The notes below the pieces were generated by a model, which saw nothing but the letters and a program-made list of their open reading frames with translations, ran no database searches and was not told where the DNA came from. A stretch of DNA of 64,000 bases from Halomonas cerina (GTDB lineage Bacteria; Pseudomonadota; Gammaproteobacteria; Pseudomonadales; Halomonadaceae): the NCBI RefSeq assembly GCF_014192215.1, contig NZ_JACHXP010000004.1, positions 1-64,000 of the forward strand. Reading direction: 5' to 3'. A program made the position numbers and the translations under genes. Numbering within the stretch: position 1 is the stretch's first letter; each line of letters begins with the position of its first letter. Positions 1 through 12,063 of this stretch are shown piece by piece.

Positions 1-95
1 AAGCTCGAAGCTCGAAGCTCGAAGCTCGAAGCTCGAAGCTCGAAGCTCGAAGCTCGAAGCTCGAAGCTCGAAGCTCGAAGCTCGAAGCTCGAAGC
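1..95. repeat. Heptamer tandem array 1 (unit AAGCTCG, 13 copies)
   Basis: Thirteen perfect head-to-tail copies of AAGCTCG run from the first base to 91, followed by a partial unit. The array begins at the window edge, so its true length is unknown. Bases 97-135 between it and tldD hold degenerate remnants (GCTTCCAGCTTCAAACTTTCAGCTTC) cut across several partial units. It lies just downstream of the tldD stop codon. The unit is a rotation of GAAGCTC and is related to the arrays at 49951 and 51421. Confidence 0.97.
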
Positions 96-135
96 CAGGA
101 TTTGTCTTCCCGCTTCCAGCTTCAAACTTTCAGCT

Positions 136-1590
136 TCAGGATTGCGTTCCCCCTACGGTCAGCTCGTCGAGCTTGAGCGTCGGCTGGCCGACACCCACCG
201 GGACCCCCTGCCCCTCCTTGCCGCAGACCCCGATGCCGGTGTCGAGCTCGAGGTCATGGCCGACCATCGACACGCGACCCATGGCCTCGGGACCGTTGCC
301 GATCAGGGTCGCGCCCTTGACCGGAACGGTGAGCCTGCCGTCCTCGATCAGGTAGGCTTCGCTGGCCGAGAACACGAACTTGCCCGAGGTGATGTCCACC
401 TGGCCGCCGCCGAAGCTGACCGCATAGAGCCCGCGACGCACGCTCTGGATGATATCTGCCGGGTCATCCTGGCCAGCCCGCATGTAGGTGTTGGTCATGC
501 GTGGCATGGGCAGGTGGGCGAAGGATTCACGGCGCGCATTGCCGGTAGGCGCCATGCCCATCAGCCGGGCATTGAGCTTGTCCTGCATATAGCCGGTGAG
601 GATGCCGTCCTCGATCAGGGTCGTGCTTTGCCCCGGGGTGCCCTCGTCATCGACGCTCATGGAGCCACGCCGGTCGGCCAGGGTGGCATCATCCACCACG
701 GTGACGCCGGGAGCCGCCACCCGCTCGCCCATGCGCCCGGCGAAGGCCGAGCTGCCCTTGCGGTTGAAGTCCCCCTCGAGCCCGTGCCCTACCGCCTCGT
801 GCAGCAGGATACCCGGCCAACCGGCCCCCAGCACCACCGGCATCTGGCCGGCCGGCGCGTCGACCGCTTCCAGGTTGACCAGGGCCTGGCGCACCGCCTC
901 CCGGGCATAGCGTTCGGCGACATTCTCGTCGCGCAGGCGCGCCATCGGGTAACGACCGCCGCCGCCGGCGCTGCCCCGCTCGCGGCGCCCGTTGCGCACC
1001 GCGATCACGCTGACGTTGAAGCGCACCAGCGGGCGAATATCCGCCGCCAGGGTGCCGTCGCTGGCACGCACCAGCACCACCTCGTGCACGCCGGTCAACG
1101 AGGCGCTGACCTGGCTCACCGCGGGGTCGGCCGCCCGAGCGATCCGGTCGGCGAGCTTGAGCATGGCCACCTTGTCGTCGGCGGAGAGCCCGGTCAACGG
1201 ATCGACTCCGGCATAGCGGGGATCACTGGCCACGGCGATACGGGGCGCCACCGCGAGACGATCACCGCGCCTGACGATGCCGGCCGCGGTGCGCCCCGTC
1301 TCGGCCAGGGCATCGGCGGTGATCTGATTGGAATAGGCGAAGCCGGTCTTCTCGCCGGCCATGGCCCGTACCCCGACGCCGCCATCGATGTTGTAGCTGG
1401 CCTCCTTGACCTCGCCGTCCTCCAGCACCCACCCCTCGTGCCAGCTGCGCTGGAAGTAGAGATCGGCATAGTCGACACCCGGCCCCATGGCATGGCCAAG
1501 GCCGGCGTCCAGTGCATCGAGATCCAGGCCGCCCGGGGCCAGCAGGGTCAGGACGGCGTCATCAAGCAGCGCATGTGTCGGTGAGGTCAT
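136..1590 (-). CDS. tldD: Metalloprotease TldD
   Basis: 484 residues, the usual family length. TldD forms a heterodimeric cytoplasmic zinc protease with TldE/PmbA. In E. coli the pair matures microcin B17 and degrades unfolded peptides and the CcdA antitoxin. The HExxxH zinc motif is visible as HEAVGH at residues 264-269, in the context [20 protein letters not shown]. The C-terminal half carries the conserved GNG and [14 protein letters not shown] segments. It is the last gene of the mreBCD-maf-rng-yhdP-tldD run, and its start overlaps the yhdP stop by 4 bp (ATGA), indicating translational coupling. The partner pmbA is not in the window. Confidence 0.96.
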   Translation of the reverse strand: MTSPTHALLDDAVLTLLAPGGLDLDALDAGLGHAMGPGVDYADLYFQRSWHEGWVLEDGEVKEASYNIDGGVGVRAMAGEKTGFAYSNQITADALAETGRTAAGIVRRGDRLAVAPRIAVASDPRYAGVDPLTGLSADDKVAMLKLADRIARAADPAVSQVSASLTGVHEVVLVRASDGTLAADIRPLVRFNVSVIAVRNGRRERGSAGGGGRYPMARLRDENVAERYAREAVRQALVNLEAVDAPAGQMPVVLGAGWPGILLHEAVGHGLEGDFNRKGSSAFAGRMGERVAAPGVTVVDDATLADRRGSMSVDDEGTPGQSTTLIEDGILTGYMQDKLNARLMGMAPTGNARRESFAHLPMPRMTNTYMRAGQDDPADIIQSVRRGLYAVSFGGGQVDITSGKFVFSASEAYLIEDGRLTVPVKGATLIGNGPEAMGRVSMVGHDLELDTGIGVCGKEGQGVPVGVGQPTLKLDELTVGGTQS

Positions 1591-4500
1591 TCGGCACTTT
1601 CCAGAGAGATCTGCGGCGAGGTCCAGGGTCCCCGCACGCGATAGTGAATTCGGGTGACGCGATCGATGGCATCACCGAACAGCTTGTCGGCGAGGTAGAG
1701 CGCCCCGCCAACCACCGGCGCACCGGCGATCACCGCCGCCAGTGGCAGGTTGCGGCTCACCGGCACTGTGACGCCGAGCCGCATGTCGAGTTCCCGACGG
1801 GCCAGGGCGACACTGCCATCCAGCGTGAAGCGGGTGGCCGGTCCCTCGATCATCACCGGTCCGCGGGTTTCCAAGACCCCACCATACAGGGTCGCGTCAC
1901 CGCTGACACGGTCGAAGGCGGTGCCTTGTCCGGTGACGTCGGAAAAGTCCAGGCGCAACCGGCGCAGCAGGTAGTCGACGTTGAGCAGCCCCACCAGCCT
2001 CGCGGAGGGCGACTCGAGATGGACAAAGCGGCCATCGCGCAGCCTGACCGCCAGGCTGCCTCGGGAGCGCTCCAGGGCGAACTGCCAGGGGGCACCCGGC
2101 CAGGCCAGCTGACTCTGGACGCGGGTTTCCGCGCTGCGCAGCACCACCGGCTGGCCGAGGGCCGCCAGGGCCGTCCCGGCGTCTCCGCCATCGAGGTCGA
2201 GGCGGGCCCGGGTCAGGCTGGCCGACGAGCCGGTGGCCTCCCAGACCAGGTCGCCATGGGCCGAGATCTCGCCCAGGGTCAGGCCCAGCGGCTGAAGCCG
2301 CAGGCGCTCGGAACCGGCCTGCCACCCCACGTTGAGAGGGCCGAAGCGCTGGCCCTGCCAGGTCAGATCGGCGATCCTCAGACGCCCGACCGGCAGCCCG
2401 TCGACCCACGCCGGAAAGGGGACCGGTTCGGGCGGGATGGCGAGTTCGTCGAACAACCGCCCTCCCCCCTGCCGCGTTCCCTCGGCCGACGGCACCAGGC
2501 CATCCAGGGTCAACCGCTCCAGGGCGATGTCCAAGGGCACCGACAGCCCCGGTCGATAGTCGACGTGCCCGTCCAGCAGGCTACCACCCAGATCCAGACG
2601 CCAGCCCCCCGCATCCGGACGCCCCTGGGCGGACAGCGAGCCGAGACAGCGCGACTCGACGCTCAAGCAGTCGGTTTCCAACCTTACCCGGGACAGGGAC
2701 ACCGCGCCACCGGCCTGCGCCGCACCGCCCTCGGCCAAGGGCGCCAGATCCACGGCCCAGTCTCGCGGGGCCAGGCGCGGCAGGTAGGCCAGCACCGACC
2801 AGCCTGCCCCCTCGGGCCAGGCCAACGGCGCCTCGCGCCCGATCCACACTTGCCCCTGGCCGCCGCCCCGCTCTCGCCAACGCAAGCCGAGGCGACTGCC
2901 GAGCCGCCCCCTCAGCCGCATTTCCTGCTCCAGGACCAGGTCCAGACGTAGCGGCAGTATCGCCTCGGCGGCCTTGCCCAGTGGCGCCGGCAGGGCGATG
3001 CTCAACCCCTCGAGGGTGCTCTCCAGGTGCAGCGAAGGCGCCTCGCCGCCGATGGCCACATGACCTTGCCACGGCAGGCGGCCCTGCACCACGTCGTCAC
3101 CCCGCGGGATCCCGGCCCGGGTCAGCAGCGCCTCGGCGGTGGCGGTGCCGGAGAGCGCGATCTCCCCCGCGTCGGTCTCGAGGGTAGCCCGAACCGGTCC
3201 CCCTAGCAGGCGGCCGGCGAGCTCTCCAGAAAGCGCCCCCTGACCGGCCGCCTGGTGCCAGGCCAGCGGGCCCGACAGCGCCGTCACCTCGAGTCCGGAA
3301 GGCGCGTGGCGCAGTTGCGCCCGATCGAGACGGCCCTCGATGTCCAGCGCCAGGGCCTCGGGTGAGGCCAGCGGCAGGGTCAGCGACAGCTCGGCCGTCG
3401 CCTCACCTTCGCCTTGCAACGACTGCACCGCCGCCATGCCCTCGACCGGCATCGCCGCCAAGTAGTCCCGAAGGGCCGGCACCCCGGCTGCGAGGTCGGC
3501 CGTCACCGCCACGCGCCCTTCCGCCAGGCGCACCTCGCCCTGCCTGGCCCGGACCCCAAGACTCACGGCATGGTCGATGTCGGCGCTCAGGGTCTCGTCT
3601 TCCACCGCCAGGCGCCCCGTGACTTGCGTCAGCGCCGGCCAGTCCGGGGCGAAGGGCAGCCGGCCATCGACGACCTCGAGATCGAGTTCCAGGGTCGGGT
3701 CGATCTTCTCGTCCTCGGACGCCCGGGGACGGATCGGCACATGCAGGCGCAGCGTCCCTTGGGATACACGACCGGCCACCTCCGCGGCCAGCCAGTCTCC
3801 GAGCTCGGCGTTCACCTTCTGGCGCAGCAGCGGCATGGGCAGCCAGTCGGTAAGCGGCCGGGAGACGGCATCCACGTCGTGAAAATCCAGCGACAGGCCG
3901 AAGCCACCGCGACCCTGCCCGCCGACGGAGAGCCCGAAGCCGCCCGTCACCCCGGCCCCCTGCCAGACGGCTTCGAGCCCGCGACCACTGACGAAGCTGT
4001 GCGGCCCGTCATAGGCCCAGTCCACCTGGCCACTCGCCCGGGTGAGGCGCATGGGCGCCTGGAAGAGCTGCGGGAAGTACAGCTGCGTGCCGTCGCCGCC
4101 CGCGAACTCGACGTGTCCGGTGAGATTGCGCGATTCCACCCAGATATCCAGCGGCCCCCCGCCCGGGGCCTGCTGCCAGGGCGATACCTCCACATCGGTG
4201 GCCGAGGCGCGCGCCAGCCACTCGCCTTCGCGACGCCCCAGGGCGAGGCCCGTGACACGCCCGCGGGGCGCCAGGGTGGCGACCGTCCTGGCCAGCCCTT
4301 CGGGAAGCGGCAGGCGGCCCTGCCAGGCGGCCAGGGCGCCCAGTTCGAACCCGCTGGTGGTGAGCCACCAGTCCTCCCCGGCGCCCGTGGCGTGCCAGTA
4401 GCGGGGTACCGCCAGACCGGAACTTCCCTCGGCGCGCACCGGCGCGGCCCAGTCGGCGCTCTCGGCATCGCCCTCCAGCCAGGCTTCCCAACCCTCCTCC

Positions 4501-5456
4501 TGGCGCAGCCACTGGCCACGCACGCTGAGCTCGCGCAGCACGATCGACGACGGCTCCGGCCCAGGGGGCACATCCTGGCGCTGCAGCGAGAGCAGCGGCA
4601 CCTCGAGGTCGAGGCGAGCATCGGCCAGCGCCCCTCGCTGCCAGCGCCCCCAGAGCCTGGCCTGGCCACTGGCGGCCTGCAGCGCCAGGCGATCGCCGAC
4701 CCCCAGCAGTTCGACGACACTCAGCAGGCTCTTCAGCTGCATGTCCGCTTGCAGCGCCGCGCTAAAGTCCTGCAGGCCACCGGGGCCAGGCACCAGTTCC
4801 ATCACCACCCGCATGGCCTGGTCGCGCTGCCCTGCCACTCGCACCTCGCCCTCGAGATGGGCGCGCCGCGCATCTCCGGTCATCAGCAGCCGAGGGGCCT
4901 GCAGGATCGTCTCCTGGCGCTGGCCATGGAGCACCACCCGCAGGTCCTCGACCCAGGCCCGCTGACGCAGTAGCACGCCTACCCAGAAGTCCAGCCGCTG
5001 AAGATCGAAGCGCCCCTCGGGCGTCAGCGCCTCCGGCACCTCGGCGGGAGCCGGCCAGCGCCAGCGTCCTTCCTGATCCTGGTAGAGGTGCAGGGTCACG
5101 CCCTCGAGACGGGCCTGGGAGAGCCGAGGCATGCCCAGGCGCAGGCTGTCCAGGGTATCGAGGCGCAGCCGGGCCCGCTCCACCTCGAGCAGCGGGAAGT
5201 GTCCGAGCCCCTCACGGGAACGGAGGTCCAGGTCGGCGAGTTCCAGGCGAGGATCAAAGCCTGTCAGGCCGCCGTCGAGGCGCTCGAGGGTCACCACCGC
5301 CTCGAGACGCGACGACAGCAGGCTCTCCAGACGCCCGGTCACCGCATCGGCCTGGCCCAACAGCAGGCGCAGGACCAGAGTCAGCAGCGCCAGCACCGCC
5401 ATCAGCAGCGCTATCAACGTCAACGACCAGCGGATGACCAGGCGAATCGGCGGCAT
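1587..5456 (-). CDS. yhdP: YhdP-family AsmA-like envelope lipid-transport protein
   Basis: 1289 residues, close to E. coli YhdP (about 1266). One N-terminal membrane anchor (residues about 9-33, Leu/Ala/Val-rich) is followed by a very long periplasmic beta-rich region of DUF3971/AsmA type, with repeated amphipathic segments such as LDLDGGDAG and [15 protein letters not shown]. The C-terminal part ([18 protein letters not shown]) is typical of the family. YhdP, TamB and YdbH are known to act as bridge proteins moving phospholipid between inner and outer membranes; that role here comes from the family. The gene starts 4 bp after the rng stop codon and overlaps tldD, so it is co-transcribed. Same order as E. 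coli rng-yhdP-tldD. Confidence 0.93.
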   Translation of the reverse strand: MPPIRLVIRWSLTLIALLMAVLALLTLVLRLLLGQADAVTGRLESLLSSRLEAVVTLERLDGGLTGFDPRLELADLDLRSREGLGHFPLLEVERARLRLDTLDSLRLGMPRLSQARLEGVTLHLYQDQEGRWRWPAPAEVPEALTPEGRFDLQRLDFWVGVLLRQRAWVEDLRVVLHGQRQETILQAPRLLMTGDARRAHLEGEVRVAGQRDQAMRVVMELVPGPGGLQDFSAALQADMQLKSLLSVVELLGVGDRLALQAASGQARLWGRWQRGALADARLDLEVPLLSLQRQDVPPGPEPSSIVLRELSVRGQWLRQEEGWEAWLEGDAESADWAAPVRAEGSSGLAVPRYWHATGAGEDWWLTTSGFELGALAAWQGRLPLPEGLARTVATLAPRGRVTGLALGRREGEWLARASATDVEVSPWQQAPGGGPLDIWVESRNLTGHVEFAGGDGTQLYFPQLFQAPMRLTRASGQVDWAYDGPHSFVSGRGLEAVWQGAGVTGGFGLSVGGQGRGGFGLSLDFHDVDAVSRPLTDWLPMPLLRQKVNAELGDWLAAEVAGRVSQGTLRLHVPIRPRASEDEKIDPTLELDLEVVDGRLPFAPDWPALTQVTGRLAVEDETLSADIDHAVSLGVRARQGEVRLAEGRVAVTADLAAGVPALRDYLAAMPVEGMAAVQSLQGEGEATAELSLTLPLASPEALALDIEGRLDRAQLRHAPSGLEVTALSGPLAWHQAAGQGALSGELAGRLLGGPVRATLETDAGEIALSGTATAEALLTRAGIPRGDDVVQGRLPWQGHVAIGGEAPSLHLESTLEGLSIALPAPLGKAAEAILPLRLDLVLEQEMRLRGRLGSRLGLRWRERGGGQGQVWIGREAPLAWPEGAGWSVLAYLPRLAPRDWAVDLAPLAEGGAAQAGGAVSLSRVRLETDCLSVESRCLGSLSAQGRPDAGGWRLDLGGSLLDGHVDYRPGLSVPLDIALERLTLDGLVPSAEGTRQGGGRLFDELAIPPEPVPFPAWVDGLPVGRLRIADLTWQGQRFGPLNVGWQAGSERLRLQPLGLTLGEISAHGDLVWEATGSSASLTRARLDLDGGDAGTALAALGQPVVLRSAETRVQSQLAWPGAPWQFALERSRGSLAVRLRDGRFVHLESPSARLVGLLNVDYLLRRLRLDFSDVTGQGTAFDRVSGDATLYGGVLETRGPVMIEGPATRFTLDGSVALARRELDMRLGVTVPVSRNLPLAAVIAGAPVVGGALYLADKLFGDAIDRVTRIHYRVRGPWTSPQISLESAE

Positions 5457-5460
5457 GGAC

Positions 5461-6924
5461 TCACATCAGCACGATGTCGTACTGCTCCTGGGAATAATGG
5501 ATCTCGACCTGGAAGCGGATGGTCTTGCCGATGAACTCCTCCAGGTCTGCCACCGCCGCCGATTCCTCGTCGAGCAGCCGGTCGACCACCGCTTGGGAAG
5601 CCAGCACGGTGTAGGTCTCGGCGCTATAGGCCCGCTCCTCGCGCAGGATCTCGCGGAAGATCTCGTAGCAGACCGACTCCGGGGTCTTGAGGGTTCCACG
5701 CCCCTGGCAGGCCGGACAGGCCTCGCACAGGGTCTGCTCGAGACTTTCCCGGGTGCGCTTGCGGGTCAACTGGACGAGCCCCAGTTCGGTGACGCCGGTA
5801 CACTTGGTCTTGGCATGATCGCGCTCCAGCGACTTCTCCAGCATCCGCAGCACCTGGCGCTTGTGCTCGGCGTCCTCCATGTCGATGAAGTCGATGATGA
5901 TGATGCCGCCGAGGTTGCGCAAGCGTAGCTGGCGCGCGATGGCGGTGGCGGCCTCGAGGTTGGTCTTGAAGATGGTCTCTTCGAGGTTGCGGTGCCCCAC
6001 GTAGCCGCCGGTGTTGACGTCGATGGTGGTCATCGCCTCGGTAGGATCGATGACCAGGTAACCGCCCGATTTGAGTTGGACCTTGCGCCCCAGTGCCTTC
6101 TGGATCTCGTCCTCGACGCTGTAGAGGTCGAAGATCGGCCGCTCGCCGGCATAGTGCTCGATACGCCCCACGGCATCGGGCATGAACTCCTCGGCAAACT
6201 CGAGGAGCTTGACGTGGTTCTCCCGGGAGTCGATGCGCACCTTCTCGATGTCGTCACGCATCACGTCACGCAGGATGCGGATGAACAGTGGCAGGTCGTC
6301 GTAGATCACGCTGGGCGCCGAGGCGGTCACCCGGCGCTCGCTGACCTTGCGCCACAGGCGCAGCAGGAAGTGCATATCGGTGGCCAGCGCCTCGACGCTT
6401 ACCCCCTCGGCGGCGGTGCGCACGATGAAGCCGCCGGTCACCTCCAGGCTCTGCTCGGCCAGGGCCGTCTCGATCAGTCCTCGCAGCCGCTCACGCTCGC
6501 TCTCGTCCTCGATGCGCTGGGAGACCCCGTTGTGCGGCGCGTCCGGCATGTAGACCAGATAACGCGATGGCACCGAGAGATGGGTGGTCAGCCGCGCCCC
6601 CTTGGAGCCGATGGGGTCCTTGGTGACCTGCACCACCAGCGACTGCCCCTCATGGAGCAGGGTGCCGATAGAGGCCTGATCATCGGCGGGGGTGCCCGGC
6701 GGCATCACCTCGTGGGCGTGGATGAAGGCGGCGCGGTCGAGCCCGATGTCGACGAAGGCGGCCTGCATACCAGGCAGCACCCGGACCACCCGGCCCTTGT
6801 AGATGTTGCCGACAATGCCCCGGCGTCGGGCCCGCTCGATGAAGGCCTCCTGAAGCACGCCGTTCTCGACCACGGCGACGCGGGTTTCCATCGGCGTCAG
6901 GTTGATGAGTACTTCACCGCTCAT
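5461..6924 (-). CDS. rng: Ribonuclease G
   Basis: 487 residues, matching RNase G rather than the much longer RNase E. Endoribonuclease for 16S rRNA 5'-end maturation and mRNA turnover. An S1-like RNA-binding domain lies at about residues 35-125 (GNIYKGRVVRVLPGMQAAFVDIG). The catalytic magnesium-binding aspartates fall at D302 (TTIDVNTGG) and D345 (IIIDFIDMED), equivalent to D303/D346 of RNase E. A Zn-link CPxCxG (CPACQGRG) follows. There is no C-terminal degradosome scaffold. It sits 33 bp downstream of maf, in the conserved mre-maf-rng order. Confidence 0.97.
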   Translation of the reverse strand: MSGEVLINLTPMETRVAVVENGVLQEAFIERARRRGIVGNIYKGRVVRVLPGMQAAFVDIGLDRAAFIHAHEVMPPGTPADDQASIGTLLHEGQSLVVQVTKDPIGSKGARLTTHLSVPSRYLVYMPDAPHNGVSQRIEDESERERLRGLIETALAEQSLEVTGGFIVRTAAEGVSVEALATDMHFLLRLWRKVSERRVTASAPSVIYDDLPLFIRILRDVMRDDIEKVRIDSRENHVKLLEFAEEFMPDAVGRIEHYAGERPIFDLYSVEDEIQKALGRKVQLKSGGYLVIDPTEAMTTIDVNTGGYVGHRNLEETIFKTNLEAATAIARQLRLRNLGGIIIIDFIDMEDAEHKRQVLRMLEKSLERDHAKTKCTGVTELGLVQLTRKRTRESLEQTLCEACPACQGRGTLKTPESVCYEIFREILREERAYSAETYTVLASQAVVDRLLDEESAAVADLEEFIGKTIRFQVEIHYSQEQYDIVLM

Positions 6925-6957
6925 GCGGAAATCCTTGTCCAGAAGAAACTCGGGGCA

Positions 6958-7557
6958 TTATGACATAGCGCGATTCCATATCGGCACGCCCTGGCGTGCC
7001 AGCAGCGACGCGGTCTCGAAGAGCGGCAGGCCCACCACCGCCGAATGGCTGCCCTCGAGGCGAGCGATGAACACCGCCGCCAACCCCTGGATGGCGTAGC
7101 CGCCGGCCTTGTCCACGGGCTCGCCGGTAGCCCAGTAGGCACGGATCTCGTCCTCGTCGATCACCCGCATCACGACGCGGGTAGGCACGCAGGTCTCGAG
7201 CAGCCCGGCCGGGCCGCTCACGGCCACCGCGGTCAGCACCTCGTGGGATCGGCCCGACAGGGAGCTCAGCATGGCCGCGGCATGCGAGCGCCCCTCGGGC
7301 TTGCCGAGGATCTCGCCGTCGCGCACCACGGCGGTGTCCGACCCCAGGACCGGCAGCGGTGACAACCGCGCACCGGCCAGGGCCTTCTCGCGGGCCAGCC
7401 GCGTCACGTAGGCGTCGGCCGGCTCCCCAGGCCGCGGGGTCTCGTCGATATCCACCGGGCATACCTCCACCGCCACCCCGATCGAGGCCAGCAGATCACG
7501 ACGACGGGGCGAGGCCGAGGCCAGGCAGAGCACAGGGGACACATCAGGAGCAGGCAT
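6958..7557 (-). CDS. maf: Maf-family nucleoside triphosphate pyrophosphatase (YhdE type)
   Basis: 199 residues. Maf proteins hydrolyse dTTP/UTP or modified nucleotides to the monophosphate and are linked to septum control. The signature [12 protein letters not shown] (residues about 10-21) and the catalytic GSDTAVV and KAGGYAIQG segments are visible. Start choice: an ATG at 7572 overlaps the mreD stop but has no Shine-Dalgarno sequence. The ATG at 7557 has GGGAG six bases upstream and gives the standard N-terminus, so 7557 is preferred. It follows mreD closely, as yhdE does in E. coli. Confidence 0.94.
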   Translation of the reverse strand: MPAPDVSPVLCLASASPRRRDLLASIGVAVEVCPVDIDETPRPGEPADAYVTRLAREKALAGARLSPLPVLGSDTAVVRDGEILGKPEGRSHAAAMLSSLSGRSHEVLTAVAVSGPAGLLETCVPTRVVMRVIDEDEIRAYWATGEPVDKAGGYAIQGLAAVFIARLEGSHSAVVGLPLFETASLLARQGVPIWNRAMS

Positions 7558-7571
7558 GGCGGACTCCCGCA

Positions 7572-8066
7572 TCAGGAGCTGGCGGGACGGCGGCGCAGGG
7601 CCCGGAACAGGGTAGTCAGCCAAGGCCACAGGGCCGCCCCGATCAGCGAGGGCAACAGGAAGGAGAGATGGATGGAGAAGGGCCCCAGCAGGGTGCGCAG
7701 CCACTGCTCGACCAGCTGGACCGTGCCCAACAGCACCAGGATCAGTACCGCCTGCTGCAGCAGCGAGTAGGCCCGAAAGCGCGGATAGACCAGCGCGCAG
7801 AGGAAGGCCAACAGCGACAGCAGCAGGGCATTCTGGCCCAGCGGCGCGCCCTCGATCAGGTCGAGCAGAAGGCCCAGCACGAAGCCATGGAAGACGCCGA
7901 CCCGTCGGGGCACCCTCATGCACCAGTAGATGAGCATCAGCCCCAGCCAGTCGGGGCGCCAGATCTGCCAGCCATCGGCCAGCGGCATCACCTGCAGGCA
8001 AAGTGCCAGCAGCAGGGTCAGCCAGATCCAGGGCAGGTTCACGGCGGGGTTACTCGTCGCCATCAC
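7572..8066 (-). CDS. mreD: Rod shape-determining protein MreD
   Basis: 164 residues with five or six hydrophobic helices (for example [18 protein letters not shown] and [18 protein letters not shown]). MreD is the small inner-membrane partner of MreC in the elongasome. There is a conserved acidic pair in the helix [18 protein letters not shown]. The first two codons are both ATG, and the start overlaps the mreC stop codon, so the two are translationally coupled. Family identity rests on the hydropathy pattern, the [10 protein letters not shown] motif and the position between mreC and maf. Confidence 0.94.
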   Translation of the reverse strand: MMATSNPAVNLPWIWLTLLLALCLQVMPLADGWQIWRPDWLGLMLIYWCMRVPRRVGVFHGFVLGLLLDLIEGAPLGQNALLLSLLAFLCALVYPRFRAYSLLQQAVLILVLLGTVQLVEQWLRTLLGPFSIHLSFLLPSLIGAALWPWLTTLFRALRRRPASS

Positions 8067-8983
8067 GCTTCCTTCTCGATCAGTCCCGCTACCTCCAGGG
8101 CAGCCTCGAGGGCGGTAGGCGACAGGTGGCGGGACCAGCCGCCCCGCCCGGGCACCGGATGCGGCTCGGGAGGAAACAGCAGCAGGAAGTGGCGGGAGCG
8201 CTGCAGCTGGGCGACCGGCACCGCCGTGACTCGGGCGAAGGGCTGGCCGGGATCGTGGACCACCTCGGCGACCCGGGCCACGGGGTAGCCGGCAGGGAAG
8301 CGGCCCGCGAGCCCCGACGTCACCAGCAGATCTCCTTCGCGGATGTCGGCGGTGTCGGGAACATGCAGCACATTCAGCGCTTGATAGTTCCCGGATCCCT
8401 GGACGATAAAGCGCAGTCCATTGCGATTGACCTGGACCGGTAGGGCATGACTGGCATCGGCCAGCAGCAGCACCCGGCCGGCATAGGCCGATACCGCGGT
8501 GACCTGTCCCACCAACCCCGAGGCATCCATCACCGGCTGTCCCACATAGACCCCGTCACGATGGCCGCGGTCGATCACCATCTGGTGGGTGAAGGGGTCG
8601 GCATCCAGCGACAACAGTTCGGCGGTGATGTAGGGGATATCCCGCTCGCGGGTGGCCAACAGCAGCTCGCGCAGCCGCACATTCTCCGCGGTGAGGCTGG
8701 CCATGCGCTGTACCCGGTGCGACAGGGTCAGAATCTGCTCGCGCAGCCGCCGGTTCTCCTCCACCAGGGCCTGCTGGTCCGAGAGCACCAGCGCGCCCCA
8801 GTTGAGGGCGTCACTCGGCAGGCTCACCAGCCACTGGATCGGCGCCACCAGGGTGGAGAGCTGAGCCCGCACGGCCTCCATGCGTCTGGAGTGCAGATCG
8901 GCAACCATCAGCCCCGTGGCCAGCAGGGCACACAGCAGCATGCGATAACCGGGTACCGATCCGTGCGAGAACAGCGGTTTGAT
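8063..8983 (-). CDS. mreC: Rod shape-determining protein MreC (probable AUC start)
   Basis: 306 residues if started at 8983. Periplasmic elongasome scaffold: N-terminal anchor (LLCALLATGLMVADLHS), coiled coil (EENRRLREQILTLSHRVQRM), then the double beta-barrel domain with GQPVMDASGLVGQV, SHALPVQVNRN and GDLLVTSGLAGRFPAGYPVA. The first ATG (8941) lacks a ribosome-binding site and cuts off 14 in-frame codons reading IKPLFSHGSVPGYR. These align with the E. coli N-terminus MKPIFSRGPS, so the Ile ATC codon at 8983 sits one residue before the conserved Lys-Pro. GGGGGA lies six bases upstream of that ATC. No ATG, GTG or TTG occurs in this frame between the upstream stop (9019) and 8941. Confidence 0.93.
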   Translation of the reverse strand: MKPLFSHGSVPGYRMLLCALLATGLMVADLHSRRMEAVRAQLSTLVAPIQWLVSLPSDALNWGALVLSDQQALVEENRRLREQILTLSHRVQRMASLTAENVRLRELLLATRERDIPYITAELLSLDADPFTHQMVIDRGHRDGVYVGQPVMDASGLVGQVTAVSAYAGRVLLLADASHALPVQVNRNGLRFIVQGSGNYQALNVLHVPDTADIREGDLLVTSGLAGRFPAGYPVARVAEVVHDPGQPFARVTAVPVAQLQRSRHFLLLFPPEPHPVPGRGGWSRHLSPTALEAALEVAGLIEKEA

Positions 8984-9016
8984 AGAGGGTCCCCCTGCGA
9001 TATCCCGTGCAGGTCG

Positions 9017-10521
<1,505 letters not shown>

Positions 10522-10572
10522 TTCGCCTCGCCCTCCCCCGTCAACGGCAAGCCATCACGGAGCCCAGGGCCC

Positions 10573-12063
10573 ATGCATGACAAGACACTGACCGAACTCG
10601 CCGCCGCGCTGTCCGCCGGCGAGTTCTCCAGCCGCGAGCTCACCGAGCACCTGCTGGCACGCATCGAGCGCCACGATGGCGAACTCAACAGCTTCATCAC
10701 CGTCACCGCTGAGCAGGCCCTCGAGGCCGCGGACCAGGCCGATGCCGCCCGCGCCCAGGGCGAGGCCGGCCCGCTGACCGGCCTGCCGCTGGCGCTGAAG
10801 GACATCTTCTGCACTCGGGGCGTGAAGACCAGCGCCGGCTCGCGGATGCTCGACAACTTCGTCTCGCCCTATGATGCCACCGTGGTCGAGAAGCTCGCGG
10901 CCGCCGGTACCGTGAGCCTCGGCAAGACCAACATGGACGAGTTCGCCATGGGTTCGTCCAACGAGAATAGCTTCTATGGCCCGGTGAAGAACCCCTGGGA
11001 CCTCGCCGCGGTGCCCGGTGGCTCCTCCGGCGGCAGTGCCGCCGCGGTGGCCGCGGGGCTGGTGCCGGCGGCCATGGGCACCGACACCGGCGGCTCGATC
11101 CGCCAGCCGTCGGCCTTCTGCGGCCTCACCGGGCTGAAGCCCACCTACGGCCGAGTATCGCGCTACGGCATGATCGCCTACGCCTCGAGCCTCGATCAGG
11201 CCGGCCCCATGGCGCGTTCGGCCGCCGACTGTGCGCTGCTGCTCGGCGCCATCGCCGGCCATGACCTGCGCGACTCCACCAGCGTGGCCCGGGGGGTACC
11301 CGACTATACGGAGGAGCTCGACGCCCCGCTGTCCGGCCTCAAGATTGGCCTGCCCCGGGAGTACTTCGGCGACGGCCTATCGCCCGAGGTGGAAGGCGCG
11401 GTGCGCGAGGCGATCGGCGTCTTTGAGACGCTGGGCGCCACGGTGCGCGAGGTCAGCCTGCCGCATACCCCCTACGCCATCCCCGCCTACTACGTCATCG
11501 CCCCGGCGGAGGCTTCCTCCAACCTGTCACGCTTCGATGGCGTGCGCTTCGGCTACCGCTGCGAGGCGCCGGCCGACCTGATCGACCTCTACAAGCGCAG
11601 CCGCGCTGAGGGCTTCGGTGAGGAGGTCAAGCGGCGCATCCTGATCGGTACCCACACTCTGTCCGAGGGCTTCTTCGACGCCTACTACAAGAAGGCCCAG
11701 CAGGTGCGCCGGCTGATCCGCCAGGACTTCCTCGACGCCTTCGACGAGGTCGACGTGCTGATGGGCCCGGCCTCGCCGACGCCGGCCTTCGACCTGGGCG
11801 CCAACAAGGACCCGGTATCGATGTACCTGCAGGATATCTACACCATCGCCGTGAACCTGGCCGGCATTCCCGGTATCAGTGTGCCGGCCGGCTTCACGGG
11901 AGGCCGCTCCACGGGAGGCCGCCCCACGGGAGGCCGCCCCATCGGCCTGCAGATCCTCGGCACCCACTTCGCCGAGGCGCGGCTGCTCAACGTCGCCCAC
12001 CAGTTTCAGCAGGCCACCGACTGGCACCTGCGCCGTCCCGGGATCATTGAGGAGACCGCCTGA
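10573..12063 (+). CDS. gatA: Asp/Glu-tRNA(Asn/Gln) amidotransferase subunit A
   Basis: 496 residues. Amidase-signature glutaminase that supplies ammonia to GatB. The Ser-cisSer-Lys triad is visible: Lys in LPLALKDIF, the Gly/Ser-rich loop [14 protein letters not shown], and the nucleophile region [16 protein letters not shown]. Near residue 440 the normal loop (…[13 protein letters not shown]) is expanded by ten residues, through a 15-bp unit present three times at 11893-11937 ([15 protein letters not shown]). The reading frame is kept and the rest is normal, so the gene is probably functional. Its stop codon overlaps the gatB start. Confidence 0.97.
   Translation: MHDKTLTELAAALSAGEFSSRELTEHLLARIERHDGELNSFITVTAEQALEAADQADAARAQGEAGPLTGLPLALKDIFCTRGVKTSAGSRMLDNFVSPYDATVVEKLAAAGTVSLGKTNMDEFAMGSSNENSFYGPVKNPWDLAAVPGGSSGGSAAAVAAGLVPAAMGTDTGGSIRQPSAFCGLTGLKPTYGRVSRYGMIAYASSLDQAGPMARSAADCALLLGAIAGHDLRDSTSVARGVPDYTEELDAPLSGLKIGLPREYFGDGLSPEVEGAVREAIGVFETLGATVREVSLPHTPYAIPAYYVIAPAEASSNLSRFDGVRFGYRCEAPADLIDLYKRSRAEGFGEEVKRRILIGTHTLSEGFFDAYYKKAQQVRRLIRQDFLDAFDEVDVLMGPASPTPAFDLGANKDPVSMYLQDIYTIAVNLAGIPGISVPAGFTGGRSTGGRPTGGRPIGLQILGTHFAEARLLNVAHQFQQATDWHLRRPGIIEETA
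11893..11937 (+). repeat. 15-bp unit in triplicate inside gatA
   Basis: Three direct copies of a 15-bp unit (YYC ACG GGA GGC CGC) at 11893, 11908 and 11923 encode [10 protein letters not shown] and PTGGR. The last 12 bases of each copy are identical; only the first codon varies (TTC, TCC, CCC). This is an in-frame expansion of a surface loop by ten residues compared with usual GatA. Confidence 0.95.

Noticed and set aside
142..1584. Long plus-strand open frame opposite tldD
   Set aside because: Composition-driven shadow: the minus strand encodes a complete TldD with its zinc motif; the plus-strand translation is low-complexity Arg/His/Gly-rich with no family pattern.
6958..8001. A 347-residue Maf protein with a long N-terminal extension
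   Set aside because: The extension overlaps mreD out of frame and is Arg/Ala/Pro-rich; the ATG at 7557 with its GGGAG site gives the normal protein.
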